A program made the translations under genes and the position numbers. The notes beneath the pieces are model-generated. The model saw only the letters and a program-made list of their open reading frames with translations, did not search any database and was not told the DNA's origin. Source: Dryas octopetala (Eukaryota > Streptophyta > Magnoliopsida > Rosales > Rosaceae). Taken from it: DNA of 64,000 nt. Below, piece after piece: positions 12,374-24,010 of this stretch. Each line of letters starts with the position of its first letter. Positions within the stretch are counted from its first letter, which is position 1. The DNA is taken from the NCBI GenBank assembly GCA_963921425.1, contig OY992833.1:1800501-1864500 (forward strand), in the 5' to 3' direction.

Positions 12374-14075
12374 TGTGAGACCCATAAATTTTCCGAATTT
12401 ATTTTTGTTCAATTTAGAGGTTATTTTAATTTTTCGGAAAATTAGTTTAAGAAGTTAGAATTTTTTGGAAAATCTTAGAAGTCAAATTGGTATTTTGACC
12501 CCTTGGATAAATAGTACTAATCAAGACGAGTCCATCAGATTTTTCCAAGTCTTGAGCTATTTTTAGCGGAATTTAGAAAATAAAAGAAAATGGGATAACT
12601 AGGAAAACCTCAAATGCTGCCACATGGCATCATTTGGAGCATTGGATGCGCCAGGCATTGATGATCAGACAACCTTCTTCATTCCATGTGTTGAGCCATT
12701 TTGGAGGCGGTTCCACGTGTCAGACAGAAAGCGTACAACGCTTTGGGTCGAGTGTCAGTACCTTTCTCCTCACCTAGACACCTTTCACGTTGTGGGCTCT
12801 CAGTCTATACGCGTGTTAGGCGCATGTGGCCCACGCACCATGCATCAGCCCAGCCGCATATAGTCACCATGTGTCGATTTCCGATTGGGTATGCTTGTGA
12901 CAATTGGCTCTAGCCAATCTGTTGACTCAGATGAGTTGACTTGGTCAACCTTCCCTATAAATAGGTGCCGAACCACTTCTTCCTCACTCATTTATGCCTT
13001 CTCTCTCTCTCTAGTTTCTCTCTATACAAATCTTGTTTCTCTCATAAGTTGAGTTCTAGAGCTTGGATAGATCCGTTTTCCCCTATGTGATCCGTGATAT
13101 TGGTTACTTTGTATTGAATTTCTTATTCCGCGCTGTGAACTAAATTACTTCTTACCAAACAATTGCATGGCGAGTAAGGAAAAACTACCTCGCCTAAGTT
13201 CAATTGCCTTGATCCTCAAGGACTTTACTCACTTGGTGAAACGATGACCGTATGCTCAAAATTAAAGATGCGATGCATGCTAACTTGGGAAATCGGATGC
13301 AAAGAAAAGTAATGGACTTTGATGTAAAAGGTGTGAATAATCTGATTATCACAAAATCTGGCAACAATTGTAGTTCTAACAACAAATTAATCTGATAATC
13401 AAAAGTCATGAAAAACAAGGATTAAACCAACATAAATTGATACTAAGAACAATGAAATCCTAGCAGACCTAAAACAAAGGGAATAATTTTCTTGAAAGCT
13501 TGAAGAACTTAAGAAATCGAGATCCTTGATCTAAGATTTGTATTGGGTTGTGTTGGATGTGTTGAGAGAGCGTTATCAGCCTCCTATTTATAATGATCAA
13601 GACCCTAAGTCTTCATGAAAACCTTCTTCAAGTTGCATTAGGACTCCTCTTTCTTCCCTCCCAAGACTTGCCTTAATTGAATTCCTAGCTTACTAAGGAT
13701 TCTCAGCATAGCTGGATTCTTTCTTTTAAAAACACTTGCTGATTTTGGTTAGATTTTGGAACTTCTCACCGTGGGTCGTGGACCTAAACCTGGGTTACGA
13801 CAAAATTGGACTTCTAGATGTGGGCTTGGGCTTCTCCACGATTGGAACTTGGACTTTCATCTAAGTTCTTATGGGCTACTCCTGGGCTTGTTCGTGCATC
13901 TGGCCCAAATGTAATTTAGGGTGTAAACACACTCTAATCCAACCTGACTCCAATTAAAAGGACTTAAATCATTTTAAGGGACTTGAGACTATAATGCTCG
14001 GAGTTTGAGCATTATACTATAGGGATCTGTAATATGTGTGTCATTCTGGCATGTCCACATCCTCGGGGCGTCACA
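12374..14075 (+). mobile_element. Solo LTR of a long-LTR retrotransposon (family 1, copy a)
   Basis: Starts TGTGAGACCCATAAATTTTC and ends CTCGGGGCGTCACA, the same start and end style as the two LTRs at 17412-23122. Flanks are ACAAT and ACAAA, a slightly decayed 5-bp target duplication. The duplicated segment near 37.9 kb has the same flanking sequence without the LTR, with ACAAA at the junction, so this is a true insertion. It contains a TATA box at 12955-12964 preceded by WRKY-type boxes, then a CT-rich leader. The part from about 13210 to 13945 may be a second, opposite-strand LTR inside it. No internal coding region is attached. Family beyond LTR retrotransposon is not proven. Confidence 0.8.
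12921..12964 (+). promoter_or_regulatory. W-box cluster and TATA box in solo LTR
   Basis: Three TTGAC(C/T) cores on both strands lie within 30 bp (GTTGACTCAG, GTTGACTTGG, GGTCAACC), directly before CTATAAATAG. W-boxes bind WRKY transcription factors, so the LTR probably carries, or carried, a stress-responsive promoter. Confidence 0.55.
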
Positions 14076-15180
14076 ACAAAGCAGGTCCAAGGCCTGGAGA
14101 GGGGAGGGCAAGAGTTGAACTTTGGACTCAATGTGGGTATAAATGTTCTTTAATGTTGGAGATACAAGCCTTGATCGTTTGGCCACAAGTTGGACTTATG
14201 TTTGTTTATGAAACACATGGATTTTTAAACATTGATTCAAGACTTTTGATAAAATCGTATCCGCCTAATTTTATCAAGTTTATAAATGTGATTTAAAAAT
14301 ATCTCAACAATAGATACAAAATTAATTACATTTCCTTAATATTACTATAATTTTGTTTTGAATTCACTATAAATAAATTAGGATAATATGCATAGTCAAG
14401 CATTAGAAATGAGACACTGGGTTTTGTGAAATTTCTTCAATCCCATGACATTTTCCATTGTAAGATCACTTCTAACTTACTCACTCTTAATACTTTTTTT
14501 TTTTCCTCTAATTTCATAAGATTCATACTTCATTTAATTTTTATATACAATTTTTTATATATGTTCTTAAGTACTTCAACATAATGTCAAATAGTTTTTA
14601 TATATGATGATCCTTGTTCTACTAGTTAAATGGTTTTTGTTGTACAAGTTAAATAGTTTTTATATATGATGATCCTTGTTCTACTAGTTAATATATGAGA
14701 AATTTTGGTTAAAAAGTAACTGGTCAATATATAACTTAGTAGTGTTTTATTTCTTTGTTATATTAATTAGGAGAATTGAACCTTTAACCTATCATAATTC
14801 TAACCGGATACATGTTAGAAGTGAGATTCATCTTATCTACTTATTTACTATTATACTCTGTCTGTCTGTCTGTCTCTCTCTCTTACTTTTCTTCTTCTTG
14901 ATGCTAACATATCTACTTTTTTTTTCCTTATTGCAGTAATCTTAGAAGAATTTTTCAAATACTCACGAGAAAGCTTTATTTGAAAGTACAAATATACATG
15001 TTGAGAAAGATGAGATTCAATTCAATCAGATCAATGATTTACCAGATTATTAGACTATATAGAGAAAGGCGGAGGTGGTCTGCCAAAAGATTGAAATGCC
15101 GATGATTCAATTAATTGCTCGAAAATCTCTGGGCCAGTGAAGAGCTGATGAAGCCATTGTACAGGGGAAGAGCAAAGAAG
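14076..15180 (+). repeat. Duplication block A1 with an exon-like module of unknown gene
   Basis: Shares about 1.1 kb of clear similarity with 37918-39160 (block A2). Near the end, after a CT-rich tract and a TTATTGCAG that looks like a 3' splice site (about 14938), the two copies encode similar peptide text including INDLPDY and, in a second stretch, KAEVV.QK.EMPMIQLI. The reading frame is broken here. I do not recognise the family. It looks like the relic of one exon of a host gene. Around 14597-14692 a 61-bp tandem repeat is present in this copy only. Confidence 0.6.
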
Positions 15181-15488
15181 AAAAAAATTGCAATTATTAA
15201 TTATATGTGTGTATCGCATTTTGCTTTTAAATTGCAATTAATATAAGGGAGACTTAGAGTTTAGTCAATTTTATGAGTCTTTCTTAGACTAAGACTGGTA
15301 GTGATTTAGAGTTTTTAATCAAGTCATTTTATTTTTCTTCTTTGACGGCTTTATATTAGCCCAAAATCCCGGAGTTAAACCCAAAATTCTGGAATTAAGA
15401 CCTAACATATAGCCTCTACGAAGCCCACTTTACACCCTAGGAGGGGAAATACCCTTCAAAGCGGGGGGAAATACCCTTCAAATTGGGG

Positions 15489-15612
15489 GAATACTTTATT
15501 ATGAATTAAAATGATTTTCTTATAAATTAAAAGGACTTTATTATGAATTAAAAAAATTTCTTATAAATTAAAGAACTTTATTATGAATTAAAAGGTTTTT
15601 TATAAATTTTAA
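15489..15612. repeat. AT-rich tandem repeat, about 45-bp period
   Basis: Three imperfect copies of 'actttattatgaattaaaa' alternating with 'cttataaattaaa'. Confidence 0.6.
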
Positions 15613-15844
15613 AATACCTTCGGTCTCCATTTAAAAACTTTTTTTCTAAAAGACCCAAGCCTAATTATCTCTTAATATAATAGAAATTTTTGCATTTGGC
15701 CAAAAATTAATGTTTTTTTTTTTTTTTGAAAGGAGTATTTGACCAACATATGCATTGCATATTCCAAATTAACATAGTTACATGAAATAACTGTTTTCTC
15801 ATAAAATGTTTGGTTTCTACATACTGGATAATTCTCAAGGTGAT

Positions 15845-16160
15845 ACCTTCTCATTGTAAGAAAAATAAGGACACCATTGTGGGTCACCCCTACAATGTAT
15901 TTTAATAAACTGTCGATTTTTTAGATTTATCATCAAAGAATATCTTGTGCAAAATTCAATAAACCTAAACCTTTTTAGTATCTAATTGTTATCAAACAAA
16001 TAAACGAATATAATAGAATGCTCAAATAATCATAGAAATGATTATAATGATAATCAAATAGTCAAATAATCAAGGGTTGATTGGTTTTTCGCATGGGTCA
16101 TTTTAATTTAGATTTTTTTTTTCTAGAAAATGAATGCCTTTTGTTGAAAATTTAGTTAAT
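15845..16160. repeat. Duplication block C1
   Basis: Similar to 33240-33640. Shared text includes 'caccccta.aatgt', 'aatcatagaaat.att' and 'aatgataatcaaat.gtcaaa'. It has no coding content and probably derives from an old noncoding repeat carried along in the local duplication. Confidence 0.5.
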
Positions 16161-16279
16161 GTTTTTAGTTATAGAAATATTCAATGTTAGCTAGAATTGA
16201 GAGATTGTTGGAGTAAATTTCAAAAGTGTTTAGTCAAAATAACTTTGTAGTTATTTTGGCTCAAATTTGCAAGAATATT

Positions 16280-16580
16280 TTTTTTGTTTGTCAGAAAGTA
16301 AAATTTTATCAAAGAATCTGAAAAGGCAAAATATTACAATCACAAAAGCCCAAAAGGCACAATCCCAACAAATACAAATTAGAAAAAGTACAAAGATAAA
16401 AAAGATCAAAACACAAAGTCCCCAAGAACATTTGCATGAACCCTAGCCAAACCAAAATTCTGAAAGAGAACCAAATTCAACAATCAAAGCACAACCCTAG
16501 TCCAAAAACATTAGCCATCTCCATCATTGAAGCATAGCAAGTCAAGCAAGACCTGCAACCACCAAAGAGAGACAAGAGAA
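16280..16580 (-). mobile_element. Probable LINE 3' end
   Basis: On the minus strand this ends in TTTGATAAAATTTTACTTTC followed by an A-rich tail (the plus-strand T run near 16277). This is the typical 3' end of plant L1 LINEs. Only 3' untranslated sequence is present and no target duplication was found. Confidence 0.4.
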
Positions 16581-16635
16581 CCGAAGTACTACATAAAGGA
16601 ATTGAGCTAAAATTCTTGGAGATGCTCTTATATGT

Positions 16636-17190
16636 GCTTGGACATGTTTATGGTTTATTGCTTGAAGAGTTTGGATTTCTTGTACTACGTTGTGTATGTT
16701 CTTTAACTGTGATATTGTATAAATATAGGAGAGTCAACCTCACCGATTAAATTATTTGTTTTAGGTGCATTAATTCTTGACTCATGTGAATTATTGTTAG
16801 TTTGTGCTCTCCACTGCTCCTCTAATATTAATTGTGTAATTGTGTGCCATATAAAATGGATTCTTAAGTCGAAGTTAACTTTAAGAATTTATCCAAGTCA
16901 GTGGCGCAGTTTGATTTCGGGTTGTACTATATGAGAATGTGGCATGGGTTTCACACATTGCATACTAAACACACAACCCAGCACAAATACATGTATCATT
17001 CATATTGTGAGGAACCTTAGGAACACATGAACACATATATTGAAGCATTTTCACAAATTCACTCATGCATATATTTTGTTAAAACCCATAGTGAAATGGA
17101 CATAACACAAACTCTAAGAATGCACATAGTAAAATAGACGTAGACAAAACTCTAAGAATGTACCTCATTAAGTTTAAGATGACGTTTACC
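16636..17190. repeat. Duplication block B1
   Basis: Matches pieces of 33870-37850. 'tgcttggacatgtttatgg', 'ctctaatattaattgtgt' and 'attgtgaggaaccttaggaa' occur in the same order there, separated by three younger insertions. It has no coding content. Confidence 0.65.
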
Positions 17191-17622
17191 TCAACGGAAG
17201 GTCTATATATATGAGGCCCGCCTCTTCTGTTGAGGTATACTTTATTTAAAATATGATAAGATATGACTTGAAGGACACACTCTGCATTGTGATTTGATGA
17301 TCGAAGTTGTCTAATTTTTAAGTCTTTATACAAAGATCATCCTTACAAAAAATTTATATATATATGTATATATATATATATATTCATATAAATGGGACTA
17401 ACATTCCTAGATGTGAGGCCATGAAAATTTTGGTTTATTTTGATTTATTTTCAAGATTGGTTTTGAGCCAATGGAAAAATAGTATTATTCACTACAAGTA
17501 CGTAGTATTTTTTTGGGTATTTTTTTGAGTCCCGGAGTATTCTTGGTAAATTTTCGAAGTTAAAAGAATTTTGACCGTTGATCTATTTTGATCAAACGGC
17601 TAAGATTGTGACAAGTGGCAGC

Positions 17623-20152
17623 TGTGAGACCCGGAAATTTCCAAATTTATTTTGGGATTTTTCCTTATTTTCTAAAATTTTTATAGAATTTATTTGTTAG
17701 AAAATCTAATTTTTCCACCTTGAGTTTTAATTGTTTGACCAACTTTGTCTAGGGTTTTGACCCAAGTTAGAACATGAAAGGGTAGTACTTTTACTCACAA
17801 ACTCAGCGGTGCAAGTCTCGTATTATTCCAAGTTCGGGAGATTATTTTATGAATTTCTCAAATTTTCTTTTTCTTTAAAGCATTTTATCTTAGTTTGTGG
17901 AGCTTGAAATTTCTGAAATTTTTCTAAAGGGCAAATTGGTAATTTGACATCATAGTTAATTAGTACTAGTCGATACGAGTCAGTAGTATTTTTCGGGGTA
18001 TTTTTCTGAGTCCCGAGCTATTTTTAATTAATTTTTGAAGTTGAGAAAAATAGGAAATCACCAGATTGTGCCACGTGGCACGATCTGGAGAGTCCATCGT
18101 TGCATGGCAGCAAGATCTGATGGCTGCATGTGCAGCCAAGTGTCAGTGCACACGCCACGTGTCACTTCCTCATTGGTCCAAGTTGTGACGGTTGACTTGA
18201 GTCAACCCGGTCAACTCAGATGAGTCAACCGAGTTGACTCACTCTCTCTCCCTATAAATAGTGGCGCACCCCCAGCTGATCCCTCACAATTCAGCCGCAC
18301 GCTTCCCAAGAGAGAGCTTCTCTCTCCTCTCTCCTCCTTTTTCTCTCTTCTTCAATCTTGTTTTGAGTTTATCTTGAGAGAGCTCTGATCGACAAACCGA
18401 TTTCGCCTACGCGATCGTGGCGACAAGCTCTTCAATTCTAGTAGTGTGAATGCTATGTTTTGGTGAAGTTTTTAAAAAATCATTTCTGAGCTCCATATGT
18501 AATTTTTTGATCCTGTCGAACTTCTGCTAAAATTTTGTTAAATTAATCTCTTGTTCATTAGGCTCTTTTAATCTTGTTACTTAGCAAGTCTAGTAGTACC
18601 AAGACTCTGCCCGTGGGAAGTCTTCAATAGGTATACCCTTAACCCAGCTTATTTAATCTGCTGTTATTTAAGTTGTGGTTATAGACGGAACACCGTTTAA
18701 ACTGTTGTTATCAAATAAACTTAATAAATATTGATGCCATATTAGTGGTAACCAAATAACGTGATGACTAAGGTCAGTCTATGAGCATATATACAGGCAT
18801 TGGGTACTAAGTCAGCGCTCCATCAGTTTCCCCATGCACTAACCTGGTCACGTTGTAGGTTCATATCTGATCAACCTCCTCGACAATAAATTAAAATAGA
18901 TATAGAAACCACACGGTCTGACATGACTATTTGCCTCGGGGTGCAAGGTTATGTCGGATTAAGAATTCAGAGAAGCCTAGCAGTTACGCTAGTGCCAAAC
19001 CTCTGAATTATACCTAGTCTTAACAGACCAGGTCATCGATTTACGTGAAGATCGTTTTTAACACCAGTTGTTGTCAAACTAGGAACTCCAATTACCTAAA
19101 AGAGATCGTTACGACTTGGAAAATTGTGATTTATACTCGAGAACAGGCAAAAGCTTTGGACACTAGGTAGGGGGACAACACACTCTGACTACTGGATTTC
19201 TTGCATGTACTATATAATAAATGCTGTGTGATAAAGATGCATGTTTTTGATTGACATATCTGCTTGGTTTTATGATGATGGGAATGATGACTGTTATGCA
19301 TATTATCGTGAGATTGTTATTGTGTTTGACTTGAGAGTGAAAGGCCCCTTACGGTAGACCCTGGGTTTCGATCCCCAAAACCTCATGAGGGGTTGTACGG
19401 ATGGACTGGTCGATTGTCCTTCTTGGGAGGCCAGTCTAAGCGGTATAACCATGAAATGACCACTTTCGCTACCCTGTCCCAGTCAAATGACTGCAAGACT
19501 TTGTTATGTTTTTGTGAAAGGGTAGTTAGCCCTAACGGCTGGTCAACAAGTATGATTCTGAACTTAGGCCCGGAAAACTGTATGAGCATGCTACTAGTTT
19601 TACAAAGCTTGACAACTGGTTTGTGTTGTGCATTTGATTTAAATTATTTCAAACTATTTTTCACACCTAGCAGGGAGTTCTATGAGGGGGAGCAATGAAC
19701 ATATGTGATGCTCACCCCTACATTGTTGTTTTTCTCCCTCTTAGGTGCTGCGCGTGTGGACTTTGACGGCCTCGATTAAGGGGGTGGTGGTGCGGTCTCG
19801 AGCTTGTCAACTCCTGTGTTCCTGTTTAGTCAGTATATACCCTTGGTCATATCCTATATATACACTGAGTCATTGGGTTGTCTACTTTTGAATTATCGAG
19901 TCTATATAAACAGTTTCTTTGAAATTACTCTAAACAATAGTAGCTCCGAGGGTTGGTTCAATTATGAATTAATTATTTCTATATTTTTCCGCTGTAAACT
20001 CAAGCACTCTGATCCAACCCATTCTACTAAACCAAAAGGCTTAACCTATTTTGTGAATATTTGGGATTATAACACCAGTGATTGGTTGTTGTAGTCTCAG
20101 GTATTCTCAAGATAGGTGCCTCTGTTACGTACCCGGGTTTTGGAGCGTGACA
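17623..20152 (+). mobile_element. Inner solo LTR (family 1, copy c) nested in the outer LTR
   Basis: 2530 bp, starting TGTGAGACCCGGAAATTTCC and ending GTTTTGGAGCGTGACA, flanked by the perfect duplication GCAGC (17618-17622 and 20153-20157). Its part at about 17960-18110 is similar to the outer LTR just before the insertion (17480-17615: agtattttt...gagtcccg), so a relative inserted into a relative. TATA box at 18252-18261. Confidence 0.88.
18191..18261 (+). promoter_or_regulatory. Palindromic W-box cluster and TATA box of inner LTR
   Basis: Five TTGAC(C/T) cores alternate in orientation within about 50 bp (GTTGACTTGAGTCAACCCGG, then GTCAACTCAGATGAGTCAAC and GAGTTGACTC), followed by a CT repeat and CTATAAATAG. 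This is the densest WRKY-site array in the window and sits where an LTR promoter should be. Confidence 0.65.
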
Positions 20153-20231
20153 GCAGCAACTGGTGGCATTGGAGGAAGCCATGCGAAGGCTGGAGAAGAA
20201 AGGAGAACTCGGTGGAATTTTGTGGAAAATC

Positions 20232-20300
20232 CCACCGAGGGCTCGGTGAAGCCACCGAGGGCTCGGTGAAGCCACCGAGGGCTCGGTGAAGCCACCGAGC
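20232..20300. repeat. 20-bp GC-rich tandem repeat, about 3.4 copies
   Basis: Unit CCACCGAGGGCTCGGTGAAG, three perfect copies and a partial fourth. Each unit is itself a small palindrome around CCGAGGGCTCGG. It lies just upstream of the outer LTR's TATA box, where the other family members have W-boxes. Confidence 0.85.
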
Positions 20301-23127
20301 AATTGGCGTGCCTTGCCGAGCGCTCGGCAGGCCGGCGAGGGCTCAATGAGCTTTTCTATAAATACCCCCCCAGCTTTCTCTCTTTTGTCTCATTTCTCTT
20401 CCGCAGCTTTCCCTCAGTTTTCTCTCTCTTTTCTCTCTTCTTTGTGAGTTAATTTAGTTTTGGTTTTCCTTCGTCCGCGGAGGTGGTGAGGTACTCGTGG
20501 TGGTTTAGGATGCACGGAATCCAGGTGTGTGATTTGTGATCCTAGTCTTGTGGTTTTGTTATTAGTCCCTTTGTTATTTAATTTGTGAAATTGTGAGAAT
20601 GATTTATTTATTTATTTGTGTAAGGTAAAGTTACCTTATTTGACTTATTATTTTAGTGATGGTGTGTGAAACCTTAATTTTGTTGGTAACACCTTATTGA
20701 TTATGATAGTACCTCTAGATGCCAGTGATGCTCGTTTGAGCTATTTATTTGATTGAGTTATTGTTAGCCATTGATTTGGCATTTTACTTGTTATTTTACA
20801 AGTAGAGTAAATGTTGTTAATTAAAATGAATTAGGGTATACTCTAGAGATTTCACATAATCTTTTAGTTGATTGTGGTGTGACCTTACTTTCATAATTTG
20901 GAAACCATAATTTAATTAAGTAATAGTTTGGGTAATAACATTAATAATTACCGGTTGATTACAAAATGTGAGTTATTGACTAATGAAAATGAATTAGGGC
21001 ATACTCTAGTGAATTCATATAATTTGTTTGATTATTGTGTGGCCCTACTTTTCATAATCAGACATCATAATTTGATTAATTAATCATTCGGTTATTATGA
21101 TGATAAAGATTGGTTTGAAGATTATATACTTTGATTGTATGCCTTCCTGAGATGCTAGGTTGTGCATCATGTTTATGGATTGTTATATGGGTATAATTTA
21201 GTACCAAAGATGAATAGTATGCATGCTTAACTGCCGAAGATGATTTATTTACTGAGTTAAGTAATAAATGCATAATTGACCGTTTTGGTCGGAATTTGAC
21301 TTATTAAACAAGTTACATGATAAATTGTATTATGATTAAAAGGTGAATCATATGTATTCAATTAATTAGAATGATACCCGAAATGGGTGTGAGGCACATT
21401 AGTTGCCAATTCGCTTTGCTAATAGAGCGGATTGGTGATGGCATGACTAGTTTCCAATAATACTCATTTTGAGCTATTTTCTATATGAATTGATATTGGC
21501 CATTATTTTGGCATTTGACTTGTTGGTTTACAAGTCGTATATTTGTTAGTGAATTAAAATGAGTTAGGGCACATTCTAGAGACTTCACTTAAACTTTTGT
21601 TGTTGGGTGTGTGAGACCCTACTATATCTCATAATTGGATATCATAATTTGACTAAATAGTTACTTGGTAAAGATGATTAATGTCTGTTAGAGAACTATT
21701 GTTTATTTGTGTCTTTATTGAGTCGTTTGAGTCGAGACACAAAGATTGGGCCAGGTAGGCAGAGATCTAAATTGATATATGATTTATTTGAGAGTACTTT
21801 ATGTTGATGATTAAATGGTTTGTTGCCTATATTGCATAATGAATGAGCATGAATCAATAATTAATAAATTGATTATGTAGATGATTATTGGATATGCTAC
21901 TTAGAGTGCATTAAAAGTTGGCATGACATTGAACATATCAATCATTATTAATATATTGATTATACTAATGATGTTGAAATGTTTGGACCACTAACTTGAG
22001 ATGAAGGGTCACATAGTGATGACCTTGGGTTCGATCCCCTAAATCCACTGATGAGGTTTACTTAGCGAGCTGTGGCTCTCCAGGGACGGTTGTTGTAATA
22101 TATACAACTGTGTGGTTACTATTTTTAAGAGTAAGCTAGGTTGTTTTGATCTGAGGATAAAATGGTTTGGACGTCTCGCTACCCGTTTAGTTTTCACTGA
22201 CAGGGAGGTAGTTGATACATTTGATAATCGGTTAGCGTGGGTCCACTGTCATTTGTACAGGTATACATGTGTTACCTCTTCTGCAGGCCAGGTATGCATG
22301 CATTGGTGTGCATGACATATAATTCATATGACATCATAATCATTAAAATGTGAATTTGATTATGAGATGTTGACTAATAGTTAAATTATCGATTAACTAT
22401 TAAACGGTATGGTGTATGCGTGATTTGTAATGAGCTTGAGATGTCATTACGTGTTTATTGTTGATAATGATGGTGATGTTTTACCACTATTTAAATGTGG
22501 TTGTTTATTCAGCTTTGATATTATTTCATGCTGAATTTTGATGGTTGTTGCCACTATTTGTGTGTGTGATAATCTTGATGTTAAATTCCATAATTAGTGT
22601 TGCAGGGTATTTTTATATACCGTACTGCTAAATGTTATTTGTTTATGTTTGCTTATGGGTTGGTTCACCCATACGAGCTTTATAGCTTATTGGGTTTGTT
22701 CTTTAACCCGGCCGGTGTACCATTCAACGGTGCAGCGGTTGGTTTTGCAGGTTAAGTAAGACTGAGAAAGCAGCGTAGAAGAGATGTGACAATTGGTAAT
22801 CCAGAAGTGGTTTTCTCTTTTATTTGTAAAGAGTTTTGTATTTACTTCAGCTCATTAATATTCGAAACAGTTGTACAAGGTTACTATTTATTTATGTAAC
22901 CTTGGGGGTTGGTTTCTAATCAAAGTATTTAATTGATTTATTCCACTGCGTAGTTTGCATTCTGATCCAACCCGGTATATTTTTTTTTTAAATTCAGTCT
23001 TACATTGATTGTTTGGTTCTAGATGCGAGTTGTCAAACTTGGTAATTTCATCTAGGGCAAAATGATCAATGTGGCGTTGTAACGCATTCGAATCTTCCAG
23101 CCCGAGGATTTGGGGTGTTACACTAGA

Positions 23128-23281
23128 TCTGTAACAAACTACACGTTTCGAACTTGGCACCTCCTCCTATGCATGTGCAAGTTGGTTTCCCAAAATAAAA
23201 GTCACATAAGTACAAAACATCAATATATAAAAACTGAAAAGAGCTCAACTAAGCAAATATCTATATATATATATATAAATG
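23128..23281. other. 3' flank of the F-box pseudogene
   Basis: Text such as 'aaaagagctcaact' resembles the sequence around the stop codon of the intact F-box gene (58981-59030). This was probably the original 3' end of the pseudogene before the MITE came in. Confidence 0.4.
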
Positions 23282-23897
23282 CTCTAGAACTAACAAATCA
23301 GAAATTATTTAACCATTTGATTATCATTACAATCATTTCATGTTTTATTGAAAAACTTGTGTTCGTCCATTTACATGAGCACAATTAGCTTGCTAATAGT
23401 TGACTAAACGATTTTTGATTTTGTTGAGTTTTTGCAAAGATAATCTTTGAATGAGAATCTAAAAAATACACGGTTTGGATCATGAATTATATTGTGTAGT
23501 GGGCTAAAAATGAGAGTTAGTAAGATAATACAACACTAACCATCATTTTTAGCCCACTACACAATATAATCTTATGATCTGAATCTTTTATTTTTTAGGC
23601 TTTTATTCAAAGATCATCCTTAGAAAAAAGTAACAAAATCGGAAATCGTTTAGCCAATTATTAGTAAGCTAATTGTGCTCATGTAAATGGACGAACACAA
23701 GTTTTTCAATAAAACATGAAATGATTGTAATGATAATCGAATGACTAAATGATTTATGATTTAGTTGATTTTTTGTAAGGTTAATCTTTGAATAGAGACC
23801 TAAAATATGAATGGTTTAGATTATGAGATTATATTGTGTAGTGGACCCAAAATGGTGGTTAATATTGTATTATCTTACTAACTAGTTAGTTCTAGAG
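23282..23897. mobile_element. Palindromic composite MITE
   Basis: Starts CTCTAGAACTAAC and ends GTTAGTTCTAGAG, related to the MITE at 11897-12255. Inside, the text at about 23300-23400 returns inverted at about 23640-23760, and the centre (about 23490-23570) is a second inverted repeat around TAGCCCACTACACAATATAA. The whole can fold into one long hairpin. It lies just downstream of the F-box pseudogene. Confidence 0.75.
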
Positions 23898-24010
23898 TAT
23901 TTTTGTGTATATATATATATATATATAATGAAAGCAAAAAATATAAGAACATCCACATGTAATACTAATTAACAAATAGTGGAACTTGTAGAACCACATT
24001 AACTTCATCA

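Larger units (their letters stand above)
17412..23122 (+). mobile_element. Outer solo LTR (family 1, copy b), split by a second solo LTR
   Basis: Begins TGTGAGGCCATGAAAATTTT and ends GATTTGGGGTGTTACA, flanked by the perfect 5-bp duplication CTAGA (17407-17411 and 23123-23127). Without the inner insertion it is about 3.18 kb. It carries a TATA box CTATAAATAC at 20356-20365 and a CT-rich leader. No gag or pol lies next to it, so it is a solo LTR left by recombination. The long LTRs suggest a Ty3/gypsy lineage, by analogy only. Confidence 0.85.

Noticed and set aside
12624-12913. Open frames of 70-80 codons
   Set aside because: They lie inside the promoter part of a solo LTR, overlap in different frames, and have no recognisable domain. 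The same holds for 18035-18223 and 19393-19698.
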